The notes: a model not told the origin generated them from the sequence alone. A stretch of DNA of 64,000 bases from Lactiplantibacillus songbeiensis (GCF_005405125.1 NZ_BJDL01000010.1:1-64000); one strand, 5' to 3'; positions 35,352 to 45,134 are shown, numbered from the stretch's first letter. Program-made: numbers and translations.

Positions 35352-35389
35352 AAAAACAGACTAGTGCAAATCGCATTAGTCTGTTTTTA
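35352..35389 (+). terminator. Terminator after the MDR dehydrogenase gene
   Basis: AAAAACAGACTAGTGC and GCATTAGTCTGTTTTT form a stem with five bases in the loop. Confidence 0.85.
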
Positions 35390-35397
35390 GTTCTAGT

Positions 35398-35777
35398 TAC
35401 ACTTAGTGCTAGTTGGATTAGATTGCCACTCTGGTTGGGCCAGCATCGGCTGGAACGTGGTGGCCGCGTTTGGAAGCCAAAGTTCGGTCTTCCAAGCCGG
35501 GCTTTATCTAAGTCGGAAAATCACCGACAAAGATAAACGACACCACTGAGCCAATGCTGGCCCGCCCGGCGTTAGTTAGTGGAAATTAATGATGATCTAT
35601 TATCGACCACAAATTTAGCCAAGAGGTTGGTTTCTAAAATACCCAGCCGTGTCGTTGGACTTAGACCAAGGTCAGCTTTGAAGCCAAAGCCCGGGCTTTG
35701 GCTTCAAAATAGCCCATGACGTTCCAGCGTTTTAGAAACCAATCGGCTGGCGGCAATTTCAACTAGTATCAAGCGTA
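35398..35777 (+). repeat. Type I structured repeat, two modules
   Basis: A 380-bp copy with ends ACACTTAGTGCTAGTTG and CAACTAGTATCAAGCGTA. The left module is full. In the right module the second hairpin is kept (TTTGAAGCC..GGCTTCAAA) but the first is shortened to GGACTTAGACCAAGGTC. Confidence 0.85.
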
Positions 35778-35869
35778 TATCCTTTTTTTAATGACTATCA
35801 CCCCACAATCATTTTGATAAGCAATGTATAGCGATTTTCAATAACTAAATCAACATTTTAATGTAACCG

Positions 35870-35898
35870 TTCACAAGTTGTTGTAAAAAGTGTATACT
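35870..35898 (+). promoter_or_regulatory. Promoter of the fructokinase gene
   Basis: TTCACA (35870-35875) and TATACT (35893-35898), 17 bp apart, about 55 bp before the ATG. Confidence 0.55.
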
Positions 35899-35952
35899 AA
35901 TAATAAAAAGTATATACATTTATTGATAACTGAAATTTTGGAGGACTTAATT

Positions 35953-36819
35953 ATGACATTAGGCGCAATTGAAGCCGGCGGGACTAAATTTGTCTGCGCG
36001 ATCGGCACTGAAACCGGGGACGTTTTGGACCGAGTTTCGATCCCCACGACGACTCCTGATAAAACGATGGCCGCCGTTGATGACTATTTTAAAGCACATC
36101 CAGTCGATGCGATTGGGATTGGCTCATTTGGCCCCATCGGTGTGAACCCAACTGACCCTAAGTACGGCTACATTACCACGACCCCTAAACCCGGCTGGGG
36201 TGACTTCGACTTTCTCGGTCACTTAAAACAACACGTTGATGTGCCGCTTTATTGGACGACCGACGTTAACGAAGCGGCGTATGGCGAAGCTGAACTCGGG
36301 ATTGCTAAAGACGTGCCGAATAGTATTTATGTGACGATTGGGACGGGTGTTGGCGCTGGTGTGATTAGCAACAACCAGATTTTTAATGGCCGCACGCACA
36401 CTGAACTGGGGCATATGCGCTTGAATCGCCTACCGGGTGATGACTTTGAAAACAACTGCCCGTATCATGATATTTGTCTTGAAGGCATGGCAGCCGGCCC
36501 AGCAGTTGGCAAGCGCACCGGTAAAGCCGGTAAAGATGTTGCCGCAGATGATCCCGTCTGGACGATTGTCGCTGACTACATTGCCCAGGCCTGTGTGAAC
36601 TTAACCGTCTCCTTTGCCCCTGACAAGATTATTTTAAACGGTGGCGTCATGAAGCAAACGCAACTCTTCCCAATTATTCGTGAAAAGTTTGACGCTTACT
36701 TGAACCACTATGAAGACGTGCCGGCTTTGGACGACTATATCGTCCCCGCTGGTCTTGGTGACAACTCTGGGGTCGTTGGTGGGCTTTTACTAGCCAAGCT
36801 TGCATTAAGCCAAGCCTAA
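35953..36819 (+). CDS. scrK: Fructokinase (ROK family)
   Basis: I start this at ATG 35953 (MTLGAIEAGGTKF) after GGAGGAC, giving 288 aa; the longer frame has no site. It is a ROK kinase: ATP loop GAIEAGGTKF, and the zinc site with His and Cys residues in HTELGHMRL and CPYHDICLEGMAAGPA. It phosphorylates fructose to fructose-6-phosphate. In lactobacilli this gene often sits near sucrose genes, but none is seen here. Confidence 0.9.
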   Translation: MTLGAIEAGGTKFVCAIGTETGDVLDRVSIPTTTPDKTMAAVDDYFKAHPVDAIGIGSFGPIGVNPTDPKYGYITTTPKPGWGDFDFLGHLKQHVDVPLYWTTDVNEAAYGEAELGIAKDVPNSIYVTIGTGVGAGVISNNQIFNGRTHTELGHMRLNRLPGDDFENNCPYHDICLEGMAAGPAVGKRTGKAGKDVAADDPVWTIVADYIAQACVNLTVSFAPDKIILNGGVMKQTQLFPIIREKFDAYLNHYEDVPALDDYIVPAGLGDNSGVVGGLLLAKLALSQA

Positions 36820-36882
36820 ATCTTTACACATTCCATACACAACCTTTATCAGAACTATGTAATCGATTGGTACACTATGTTT

Positions 36883-37005
36883 GTAAACATTGTTAGCCAA
36901 CCCCTATAAATGTTTTCGGTGTGATGCGTTACCACACCCACCTCGTTTAGGTCAATCTAACGAGTAAGCGCGCGACTCACAGCTTGTTGTGAGTCGCGCG
37001 CTTTT
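36883..37005 (+). ncRNA. Candidate small RNA downstream of scrK
   Basis: Three successive hairpins fill 36918-37005. GGTGTG/CACACC lies at 36918-36938, CTCGTTTAG/CTAACGAG at 36942-36964, and a perfect 14-bp GC-rich stem (GCGCGCGACTCACA) at 36968-37001 ends in TTTT. An extended -10 (TGGTACACT, TACACT at 36871-36876) precedes it. No ORF is present. It could equally be a structured 3' end of the scrK transcript, though the last hairpin lies about 150 bp after the stop. Confidence 0.45.
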
Positions 37006-37027
37006 GGGTTGGATAAGAATACGATAA

Positions 37028-37340
37028 TACGCTTGGCATCCGTTAAATTGCCGCCTGCAGGTTGGTTCCTAAAATATTGGAACGCACTAATGGCAACGAC
37101 CCGGCTGAGTATTTTAGGAACCAACCTCTCGGCCAAATGACTGGACTAAAAATAATCAATCGTTAATTCTTTAATACCCGCTACCTAACGCCGGGCGGGC
37201 CAGCATTGGCTCAGTGGTGTCGTTTATCTTGGTCGGTGATTTTCCGACTTAGATAAAGCCCGGCTTTTGAGACCGCACTATGGCTCAAAAACGCGGCCAC
37301 CACGTTCCAGCCGATGCTGGCCCAACCAGAGTGACAAGCT
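37028..37340 (-). repeat. Type I structured repeat, inverted copy
   Basis: A 313-bp copy in reverse orientation between two convergent genes. It reads TACGCTTGG, then the short right module, then the full left module ending AACCAGAGTGACAAGCTT. The right terminal repeat is lost. Confidence 0.85.
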
Positions 37341-37354
37341 TCACCTTAACTGAG

Positions 37355-37595
37355 TTATTTTTTTCGAGCCGAAACGTGTTCGGGCCGACTGGGGATTCCG
37401 CTTGCTACGCCAGTCAACTATACCGGAAACCCACCGCCACTCTTGCCTGCGAGCCGAAACGTGTTCAGGCCGACTGACGGTTCCGCTTGCTACGCTAAGT
37501 CAACTACTCGGAAAACCACCGAGTAATTGACTTAGCTAGGCAATGCTCACCATCAACCCGTCGGCCCGAACACTCTACAAAAAGAGAGCCACGCG
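37355..37595. repeat. Unrelated structured element with internal duplication
   Basis: CGAGCCGAAACGTGTTC occurs twice (37357 and 37450), each followed by GGCCGACTG and GGATTCCGCTTGCTACGC or a close variant. TTGACTTAGCTAG later pairs with the CTAAGTCAA. It is GC-rich and hairpin-rich, abuts the type I repeat and runs to the mapA 3' side. It holds no ORF of interest. Confidence 0.5.
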
Positions 37596-37715
37596 ACAAC
37601 ACATCACGCAGCCCTCAAAGGAGTAGGTTAGAATGAGTTTGACATCATTCCAGGGTTTGGGACTTGATCCCGACAAGTTTCGGACACGTCGGAATCAAGT
37701 TTAAAGTTAGCAATC

Positions 37716-39983
37716 TTAAGCTTTAACCGTATCATTTAAAGCAACATCTTGACCGTTTAATTCAATAGTTAATGGATCCCCACTAACCAAGGTTACGGTC
37801 GTCCCTTGTTGATCAACTTCAACTTTCAACAAACGTCCACGGAAGTTGACATGGAATTGATATTGCTGCCATTCTTTAGGGACGAATGGGGCAAATGAAA
37901 TCTTATCATCACGGACTCGCATCCCAGCGAAACCTTGCACAATTGCTAGCCATGACCCAGTCATTGACGTAATGTGCAAGCCATCGACCGTATCATTGTT
38001 GTAGTTATCCAAGTCCAACCGAGCTGTCCGGGCATACATTTCAACCGCTTTGTCTTCATAGTGCAAATCAGCAGCTAGAATCGCATGCACGGCTGGTGAC
38101 AAGCTAGATTCATGGACAGTCAATGGTTCGTAAAAGTCAAAGTTGGCTTTCTTCTGGGCATGGGTGAAGTCATCCATAAAGTAGTAGATGCCTTGTAATA
38201 CATCCGCTTGCTTGATATAAGGTGACCGCAAGATCTTATCCCATGACCAGTTCTGATTAATTGGTCGTTGATCAGCTGGAATTGATGAAGCCGGTTTCAA
38301 GTCTTTATCCAAATACGTATCATTTTGGACGAAGATGCCAAGCTTGTCATCATGTGGGAAGTACATCCGATCGATGATATCTTGCCACTTAGCTAATTCA
38401 GCCGCGGAGATATTCAACGAAGCCCGCTTTGTTTCATCCAACTTGTCCAAGCTAGCTAACGTATATTGCAACGTCCAGCGTGCCATGAAGTTAGTGTACC
38501 AGTTGTTGTTAACATTGTTTTCATATTCATTCGGGCCAGTGACCCCATGAATCATGTATTGTTGCTTACGTTCTGAGAAATGAACCCGGTCCGCCCAGAA
38601 ACGTGAAATCGCCGTTAAAACATCGATGCCTTTGGTCTTCAAGTAAGTCTCATCGCCAGTATAGCGCGTGTAGTTGAAGATAGCATAAGCAATCGAGCCA
38701 TTGCGATGAATTTCTTCAAACGTGATTTCCCATTCATTATGACATTCGATCCCGTTAAACGTCACCATTGGGAAGAGTGCCCCATCTAGCCCTTGCATCT
38801 GGGCATTGTGATAGGCACCATCCAATTGATTATAACGATAAGTGAGCAAGTTTTCGGTCACTTTTGGTTTCGCTAACGACAAGTAGAATGGAACCCCGAA
38901 CGCTTCGGTATCCCAATAAGTTGCCCCACCGTATTTTTCACCGGTAAAGCCTTTCGGGCCGAGGTTCAGACGACTATCCTCGCCATAATAAGTCGAGAAT
39001 AACTGGAATAAGTTGAACCGAATTCCTTGTTGCGCTGCATCATCACCGCTAATGGCGACATCCGCCAATTCCCAGCGTTTTGCCCAGGCATCCGTATGCG
39101 CTTTTAATAACGCTTCATACGATTGTACGGCGACCCGTTCGCTGATTTCAGCTAACCCATTGCGTAATGCTGGTAAGTCTTCGTAATCACGCGACGTCAC
39201 CACGACGACCCGCTTTTCAAAGTTCTTCGTTTCGTCAGGATCTAAGTGACCCCGGAAGATATTGGTAACCGCTTTTTCGGTTTCAGGAGCATTGGCGCCC
39301 CGAAAGTCCGTCTGGTGCAGCATCTGCATGCCTAAGGTAAAGCGCGGTGTGCCGAAGTCATTGGGCTTGGTCTCCGCAATCATACTGCCACCCGTAATTG
39401 CATGGCTTTTATCTAAGACCTGCCAGAACTGTTCATCATAGTTCGCATCTTCGTTGAACACATCCGCGTCAATCTGCGAGATAAAGCCCAGTTGAACGGG
39501 TGATTCACTCAAGTTATGCACACTGTAATGGACATCGAATAATTCTTTTTGAGCCACACTGACGAAACGGTCAATCATGAATTGGACTCGCTTGTCGCCT
39601 TTAGTGACGATAAATGAGCGCCGTAACACGCCAGTATGCATATCCAAATCCAAGGTGAAATCACTAATCTCATCTTTGGCTAAATCGACCTGATCACCAT
39701 CAATTGTCAGGTTAACTTTGATGAAGTTGACCGCATTGATAACCTTACCGAAGTAAGCCGGATAACCATTCTTCCACCAACCGACCCGGGTCTTATCAGG
39801 ATACCAGACGCCCCCGAGGTAAATGCCTTTAAGCGTGTCGTTGGAGTAATGCTCCTCAAACATCCCGCGCATCCCCATATAGCCGTTACCAATACTTGTA
39901 ATACTTTCTTGTAGTCGTTTATCCGTAGGGACCAGTTCATGACTGATGACGTGCCACGGATCAACTTCAAAAATTCGTTTCAT
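37716..39983 (-). CDS. mapA: Maltose phosphorylase (GH65)
   Basis: A 755-aa cytoplasmic GH65 enzyme. It splits maltose with phosphate into glucose and beta-glucose-1-phosphate. The general acid Glu is in HNEWEITFEEIHR, and the N- and C-terminal GH65 domains are both present. Normal length for the family. It is the last gene of the maltose import operon, with AGGAGGACG before ATG 39983. The beta-phosphoglucomutase that usually accompanies it is absent here. Confidence 0.92.
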   Translation of the reverse strand: MKRIFEVDPWHVISHELVPTDKRLQESITSIGNGYMGMRGMFEEHYSNDTLKGIYLGGVWYPDKTRVGWWKNGYPAYFGKVINAVNFIKVNLTIDGDQVDLAKDEISDFTLDLDMHTGVLRRSFIVTKGDKRVQFMIDRFVSVAQKELFDVHYSVHNLSESPVQLGFISQIDADVFNEDANYDEQFWQVLDKSHAITGGSMIAETKPNDFGTPRFTLGMQMLHQTDFRGANAPETEKAVTNIFRGHLDPDETKNFEKRVVVVTSRDYEDLPALRNGLAEISERVAVQSYEALLKAHTDAWAKRWELADVAISGDDAAQQGIRFNLFQLFSTYYGEDSRLNLGPKGFTGEKYGGATYWDTEAFGVPFYLSLAKPKVTENLLTYRYNQLDGAYHNAQMQGLDGALFPMVTFNGIECHNEWEITFEEIHRNGSIAYAIFNYTRYTGDETYLKTKGIDVLTAISRFWADRVHFSERKQQYMIHGVTGPNEYENNVNNNWYTNFMARWTLQYTLASLDKLDETKRASLNISAAELAKWQDIIDRMYFPHDDKLGIFVQNDTYLDKDLKPASSIPADQRPINQNWSWDKILRSPYIKQADVLQGIYYFMDDFTHAQKKANFDFYEPLTVHESSLSPAVHAILAADLHYEDKAVEMYARTARLDLDNYNNDTVDGLHITSMTGSWLAIVQGFAGMRVRDDKISFAPFVPKEWQQYQFHVNFRGRLLKVEVDQQGTTVTLVSGDPLTIELNGQDVALNDTVKA

Positions 39984-40010
39984 TACTGCGTCCTCCTAAT
40001 TGGTCCCGAT

Positions 40011-40048
40011 AAAAAGAGCCTGAGACATTCCTGTCACCAGACTCTTTT
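40011..40048 (-). terminator. Terminator-like hairpin between msmX and mapA
   Basis: On the minus strand AAAAGAGTCTGG and a complementary CTCAGGCTCTTTTT form a stem with a T-run, between the msmX stop and mapA. It may reduce mapA expression relative to the upstream genes. Confidence 0.6.
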
Positions 40049-40084
40049 CAGCAGCACTAACTTAACCGCCTAACGCTTGATTAA

Positions 40085-41188
40085 TTATTCAATCGTCAAT
40101 TCGGTATCGTCATCGAAGAAATGAGCCTTACTCATTTCAAAGGCCATCTTGACTTCTTCGCCTGGTTTATGATAATCACGAGCATTAACTTGAGCGACAA
40201 ACTCAGTATCGCCAGTCCGTGAATAGAGCATTGAATCAGTTCCTAAGAATTCAGAAACTTCGACCTTCGCATTCACTACGGCATCGGACATGGCTTCTAA
40301 GGCCACTTGTTCCGTGTGAATATCTTCGGGACGTACCCCAACGGTAACCTTCTTGCCATCATAACCTTTGTCGCGCAGGACTTTTAAGCGGCCTTCTGGT
40401 ACGGCAACATCGAGGCCTTTACCGTTTGAGACCCGGCCATCTTTGAGGACAGCGTCGAAGAAGTTCATCGATGGTGACCCCATAAATCCGGCCACAAACT
40501 TGTTCGTTGGCTTATTGTATAAGTCATCAGGTGTCCCGACTTGTTGCACCTTCCCGTCATTCATAATGACGATCCGGTCCGCCATCGTCATGGCTTCAAC
40601 TTGGTCATGAGTGACATAGATCATGTTCGTCTTCAAACGCTGATGCAATTGGGCGATTTGCGTCCGCATTTGCACCCGCAACTTGGCATCCAAGTTAGAT
40701 AAGGGTTCGTCAAGTAAGAATAACTTGGCATCCCGGACAATCGCACGGCCTAAAGCGACCCGTTGCCGTTGCCCACCAGATAAAGCCCCTGGTTTACGTT
40801 TCAAGTATTCCGTTAAGCCCAAGATTTCAGCGGCATTATTAACCCGCTTTTGAATTTCATCTTTAGGCATCTTGCGAATCTTTAACCCGAAGGCCATGTT
40901 GTCGAAAACGGTCATTTGAGGATACAAAGCATAGTTTTGAAAGACCATCGCGATGTTCCGATCTTTAGGGTGGACATTGTTCATGACTTCCCCATCGATC
41001 TTCAAATCACCTTTAGTAATATCTTCAAGCCCAGCAATCATCCGTAAAGTCGTGGACTTCCCACAACCAGACGGTCCAACGAAAACGATAAATTCATTAT
41101 CTTTAATATCTAAGTTAAAGTCAGTTACCGAATCCGTATCGTTGCCAGGATAACGTTTATAAATGTGTTCTAGTTTTATTTCTGCCAT
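40085..41188 (-). CDS. msmX: Sugar ABC transporter ATPase (MsmX/MalK type)
   Basis: A 367-aa ABC ATPase of the CUT1 sugar group. Walker A GPSGCGKST near residue 38, Q-loop VFQNYALYPQ, signature LSGGQRQR, Walker B LFLLDEPLS, H-loop VTHDQ. The C-terminal regulatory domain (MOBE-like, HTEQVALEAM) is present. It energises the MalF-MalG permease encoded upstream. The gene sits 36 bp after the DUF624 gene. Confidence 0.92.
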   Translation of the reverse strand: MAEIKLEHIYKRYPGNDTDSVTDFNLDIKDNEFIVFVGPSGCGKSTTLRMIAGLEDITKGDLKIDGEVMNNVHPKDRNIAMVFQNYALYPQMTVFDNMAFGLKIRKMPKDEIQKRVNNAAEILGLTEYLKRKPGALSGGQRQRVALGRAIVRDAKLFLLDEPLSNLDAKLRVQMRTQIAQLHQRLKTNMIYVTHDQVEAMTMADRIVIMNDGKVQQVGTPDDLYNKPTNKFVAGFMGSPSMNFFDAVLKDGRVSNGKGLDVAVPEGRLKVLRDKGYDGKKVTVGVRPEDIHTEQVALEAMSDAVVNAKVEVSEFLGTDSMLYSRTGDTEFVAQVNARDYHKPGEEVKMAFEMSKAHFFDDDTELTIE

Positions 41189-41224
41189 TATGCAAACGCT
41201 CCTTCAATTTCCATATTCATTTCG

Positions 41225-41893
41225 TCAGCTTTGCTGTTCGGTCGCATCCTTCGTGAGTGACCGCGGGTTGAACAACCGGTAAGTTGCTAACGCCGCTAAT
41301 GACATGCTGAACAACAGGATGAAGAAGATCAAGTGCAACTCAAAGTTGAGTGCAAATAAGATCACCGTCGCCACTGCTGATAGCACTAACTTCACGGGAT
41401 GCGCCACCATTAAGGCTAATAAGGACTGCTTTTCAAACTGACTGTAATTCCATCCGTTCCAAACGGTTAAAAGCACTAAGCCATAGACTAGCGTTGCCAC
41501 ATGCAACATGACATTACCGGTCGTGGTCCGTAACAGGATCAACCAGCCGCTAGCAAAGACCGCGCCTAACAGATTGGGCTGCCAGTGCATTAAAGCTTGC
41601 AAGTAAGCGTGCCAAGTCACTTTAATAAAGGACCCGCTATCCGTTGTCTGCCACTCATGAACGGCATGGTATGCCGCCGTGGTTGCTGGCATCGTGAAGG
41701 CCACTAACATGATCGTCACGAGCGTCATCGTCATCGCATACATCTGGTTCAACGGTAAGGTGAAACTCAAGATCAGCATAATCAACACGGGCAGGTTAAT
41801 CACAAACCAGACCAAGTTAATCGTCACCAGTGCGGCGACCCAATTACCAATCGTCATCAACTTTTGACCGAATTTCGATTGTAAATTTAACAT
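41225..41893 (-). CDS. DUF624 membrane protein (YesL-like)
   Basis: A 222-aa integral membrane protein with about five helices, starting MLNLQSKFGQKLMTIGNWVAALV. This matches the DUF624/YesL family, often found beside CUT1 sugar transporters. ATG follows AAAGGAGGG. Placed between malG and msmX in the operon, it probably supports the transporter. The mechanism is unknown. Confidence 0.75.
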   Translation of the reverse strand: MLNLQSKFGQKLMTIGNWVAALVTINLVWFVINLPVLIMLILSFTLPLNQMYAMTMTLVTIMLVAFTMPATTAAYHAVHEWQTTDSGSFIKVTWHAYLQALMHWQPNLLGAVFASGWLILLRTTTGNVMLHVATLVYGLVLLTVWNGWNYSQFEKQSLLALMVAHPVKLVLSAVATVILFALNFELHLIFFILLFSMSLAALATYRLFNPRSLTKDATEQQS

Positions 41894-41924
41894 TAGGACC
41901 CTCCTTTCGCTTACAAGACTTTAA

Positions 41925-42737
41925 TTACTTAACCGCACCATCGGTAACACCTTTGATAATGTAACGTTGGGCAAAGATGTAGAAGAGAATAACTGGAATA
42001 ATCGACAAGGTCAATCCGGCTAAGGCTAAATGCCATTGCTTCGTGTATTCACCGAAGAAGAAGAACATCTGCAGTGGAATCGTGTATTGATTTTGCGGTA
42101 AAACCAGTGATGGTAACAGGTAGTCGTTCCAAATCGCAATGATGTTTAAGATCCCGACCGTCACCGTAATTGGTGTCAGCATTGGGAAGATAATCTTAAA
42201 GAAGATTTGGAACCGGTTGGCGCCTTCCAATTCAGCGGATTCATCCATCGCGATTGGAATACTACCCATCGTCCCTTGATATAAGAAGATCGACAAGCTG
42301 GCGTCAAAGCCTAAATACATAAACATTAAGCCCCACATGTTTAACATGTGGACGTGACCAAAGTTAGCTGTTAACGGAATCATAACCGTTTGGAAAGGAA
42401 TCAACATCGCGGAAACAAATAACATTAACAACGCGCCACTTAACTTACTCTTGTTCCGTTGCAATGCGTAAGCGGCCATCGATGAGAAGAACACGATGAT
42501 CAATACGGAAATCACGGTAATTAAGAGTGAGTGACCTAGTGAATTCATGAAATCCAACGCTTTAAAGGAATTGCCGTAGTTCGCAGTCGTCCCATTAGTT
42601 GGGAGACTGAGGACTGAAGCGAAGATTCCTTTGGGCGTCTTGAAGGAGTTCGTTAAAATCATGTAAAACGGGAAGATCCAGATAATGCCTAAAATGAGAC
42701 CGAAGATTCCCAGAAAGAACCGACTCGTCTTTTTCAT
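41925..42737 (-). CDS. malG: Maltodextrin ABC permease MalG
   Basis: A 270-aa CUT1 inner-membrane permease with six helices. The EAA loop for contact with the ATPase reads ESAELEGANRFQIFFKIIFP. Its ATG shares a base with the malF stop (TAATG), so the two are coupled. Works with MalF, MalE and MsmX. Confidence 0.9.
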   Translation of the reverse strand: MKKTSRFFLGIFGLILGIIWIFPFYMILTNSFKTPKGIFASVLSLPTNGTTANYGNSFKALDFMNSLGHSLLITVISVLIIVFFSSMAAYALQRNKSKLSGALLMLFVSAMLIPFQTVMIPLTANFGHVHMLNMWGLMFMYLGFDASLSIFLYQGTMGSIPIAMDESAELEGANRFQIFFKIIFPMLTPITVTVGILNIIAIWNDYLLPSLVLPQNQYTIPLQMFFFFGEYTKQWHLALAGLTLSIIPVILFYIFAQRYIIKGVTDGAVK

Positions 42738-43597
42738 TACAGATCCACCTCCCGCTTACGATTATAGTAAACTTGCAATAATGAGATTGCCGCAACAATT
42801 AGGAAGAAGATCAAGGCTTTAGCTTCCGCTAAGGCGAAGTTATTTTCCGAATAGGCGGTATTAACAATGTTCATCGCTAACATTTCAGTTGATTTGTAAG
42901 GACCACCATTCGTCAAGGACAAGTTTTGGTCATAAATCTTGAACCCGTTAGAAAGCGTTAAGAACATGCAGACCGTGAAGGCTGGTGCAATCATTGGGAA
43001 CGTAATATGAACGAACCGTTGCCAAGGTGAGGCTCCATCCATTTCAGCAGCTTCAATAACTTCACTCGGAATATTTTGTAAGTAGGCAATGTAGATAATC
43101 ATGATATACCCACTCATTTGCCAGACCGTCACGATGACTAAGCCCCAAAAACCAGTCTTGCCATCAGTCAGCCAGCCGGTCAGCCAAGCCATATGGAAAG
43201 CCTTGCCTAACGCATCAAAAGCTTCGGTGAAGATAAATTGCCAAATGAATCCTAAAATCAACCCACCAATTAGGTTTGGCATAAAGAACACGGTTCGTAA
43301 GAGATTACTACCCTTGAATTTCTGGGTAACTAGTAATGCCAATCCTAAACCGATCACGTTGAGTAAGATTACGGTTACAATTACAAACTTGACGGTAAAC
43401 CATAAAGCGGCTAAAAAGCCGCTATTATGGAAGAGCGTGATGTAATTTTTGAAACCGAGCATCTCAGTATAGCCAAGGCCGTCCCAGTTAGTGAATGAGT
43501 AAAAGATCCCCATGATGGCTGGAATAAAGACGACCAGTGCTAACGCAACGAGGGTTGGCGTCAGAAAGAGCCAGAACGATAAGCTTCGATTCTTCAT
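42737..43597 (-). CDS. malF: Maltodextrin ABC permease MalF
   Basis: A 286-aa CUT1 permease with six helices. The EAA loop is EAAEMDGASPWQRFVHITFPM. It starts about 50 bp after malE. This short form lacks the large extra domain of enteric MalF, as usual in Gram-positives. Confidence 0.9.
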   Translation of the reverse strand: MKNRSLSFWLFLTPTLVALALVVFIPAIMGIFYSFTNWDGLGYTEMLGFKNYITLFHNSGFLAALWFTVKFVIVTVILLNVIGLGLALLVTQKFKGSNLLRTVFFMPNLIGGLILGFIWQFIFTEAFDALGKAFHMAWLTGWLTDGKTGFWGLVIVTVWQMSGYIMIIYIAYLQNIPSEVIEAAEMDGASPWQRFVHITFPMIAPAFTVCMFLTLSNGFKIYDQNLSLTNGGPYKSTEMLAMNIVNTAYSENNFALAEAKALIFFLIVAAISLLQVYYNRKREVDL

Positions 43598-43648
43598 AAA
43601 TAAATCCCCTCTATCTGAAATACTTTTTCAATGAGTTAACAGCTCACG

Positions 43649-44950
43649 CTAGTTGGATGATGATTGTTGTTCGTTCCAACCCTTGATTGAGTTCTTAACT
43701 GTGGTGTTCCAACTTTGCTTGCCTGAGAGATACTTTTGTAAGTTTGGTTGGAACGTGTTTGGATCCCATGATGTCCCAGTGTAAGCAGGGAAGGCCCAGC
43801 CAATCGTCTTGTGTTGTTGTGAGTACTTGAAGACCACTTGAGTCAAAGCATCTGGCATCTTCATACCAGTGTAACCTTTGTAGGCAGGTACGAAGTGTAA
43901 CTTGTTAACAACGAGCTTCTTACCTTGTTTCGACGTGTATAACCAGTCCAAGAAGTTCTTAGCAGCAGTTTGTTCTGCTTGTGACTTGTTCTTGTTAACA
44001 CCCCAGTAGAGTGACGTCCCAACAGGCATCTTGTTTTCATAACCCTTAACAGGAATTGGAATCATACCAACATCTTTTTGAGCAAACTTCTTGTCGATTT
44101 GTTCAACAGTTGGATAGATCCAGTCACCTTGTTGAATCATAGCAACTTTACCTTGTGAGAAGTTTTGGTTAACTTGAGCGGAGTAATCCAATTGCATAAC
44201 TGGGCCAACGGAGTACTTCTTTTGTAAGTCGATCATGGACTTCATTTCTTTGTTAGCAGTGAATTTCATGCTCTTTGACTTGTACATCTTTTGCGCATTG
44301 CCACCGAATTCTTGGCCGACGTATAAGTTAGCTAAATGGTCAGACAAGATCCAAGTTTCCTTACCAGGTAAGGCGAAGACACCCTTGATGCCTAACTTCG
44401 ACTTCTGTGAATCAATCTTCTTAACCGCAGCTGTCAATTTTGACATCGTGGTTAAGCTAGTTGGGTCAATCCCAGCCTTCTTGAAAATGGTCTTGTTATA
44501 AACAAAGCCATAACCTTCAACGTTAAATGGTAACCCAACGGTCTTGCCATTTGACTTAACGGCATCCAAAGTCCCTGGTTGAGCGGCTTTAGCAGCTTTA
44601 GTGTTGGACAAATCAGCTTCTTGAGAAGCAAATTGTTTAACATCGGCTGGACCAGCCAAACTAAAGATTGTTGGTGCATTCCCAGAAGAAATCCGGGTCT
44701 TTAAAACGGGACTGTAATCTGTACCGCCACCAACTGATGAAACTGAAATGGTGACATTTGGATGTAACTTATGATATGTTGCTGCAATTTGTTTGAATTG
44801 CTTGTTCGATTCAACCTTCCCTTGGAAGATCGTAATCTTAACTTTCTTGTCAGACGAACTTGAAGAATTGCTTTTACCACATCCGACCAATGTTAATGCC
44901 ATTGCGCCGGCTAAAACAGAAACGCCTAACTTTTTCCATCCCTTTGTCAT
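43649..44950 (-). CDS. malE: Maltodextrin-binding lipoprotein MalE
   Basis: A 433-aa SBP_bac_1 family binding protein. The lipobox is TLVGCGKS, with the Cys at residue 24 followed by a Ser-rich linker, so it is tethered outside. The body (KVKITIFQGKVES on) matches carbohydrate binders. The first gene of the mal operon; ATG 44950 follows AGGGGGT, and operators lie upstream. Confidence 0.9.
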   Translation of the reverse strand: MTKGWKKLGVSVLAGAMALTLVGCGKSNSSSSSDKKVKITIFQGKVESNKQFKQIAATYHKLHPNVTISVSSVGGGTDYSPVLKTRISSGNAPTIFSLAGPADVKQFASQEADLSNTKAAKAAQPGTLDAVKSNGKTVGLPFNVEGYGFVYNKTIFKKAGIDPTSLTTMSKLTAAVKKIDSQKSKLGIKGVFALPGKETWILSDHLANLYVGQEFGGNAQKMYKSKSMKFTANKEMKSMIDLQKKYSVGPVMQLDYSAQVNQNFSQGKVAMIQQGDWIYPTVEQIDKKFAQKDVGMIPIPVKGYENKMPVGTSLYWGVNKNKSQAEQTAAKNFLDWLYTSKQGKKLVVNKLHFVPAYKGYTGMKMPDALTQVVFKYSQQHKTIGWAFPAYTGTSWDPNTFQPNLQKYLSGKQSWNTTVKNSIKGWNEQQSSSN

Positions 44951-45018
44951 GATGTTACCCCCTACTTAATTTTATTAAGATATATATAACCTTTATGACA
45001 CTTTCAATTATGCCAATC

Positions 45019-45134
45019 TGAAAGCGGTTTCGCAACCCTTTTCACAATGTTACCGATAACAAGATTTATGACCTTTTTATAAACGCTGTTATATCAAGGT
45101 CGTTAAGGGCTTAAACTGAATGCAATCGGTTGCA
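45019..45134. promoter_or_regulatory. Operator cluster upstream of the mal operon
   Basis: Three palindromes precede malE: TGAAAGCGGTTTCGCA (45019-45034, cre-like), TGTTACCGATAACA (45048-45061) and TGCAATCGGTTGCA (45121-45134). The second type recurs at 48855-48868 and the third at 51383-51396. They fit binding by CcpA and the two LacI-family proteins of this locus. Confidence 0.65.

Noticed and set aside
37280-37477. A 65-aa ORF within the intergenic repeats
   Set aside because: It lies wholly in structured repeat sequence, has no ribosome binding site, and its peptide follows repeat words.
37668-37705. Hairpin ACTTGATCCCGAC/GTCGGAATCAAGT near the mapA 3' end
   Set aside because: A good stem but no T-run on either strand, so I do not call it a terminator.
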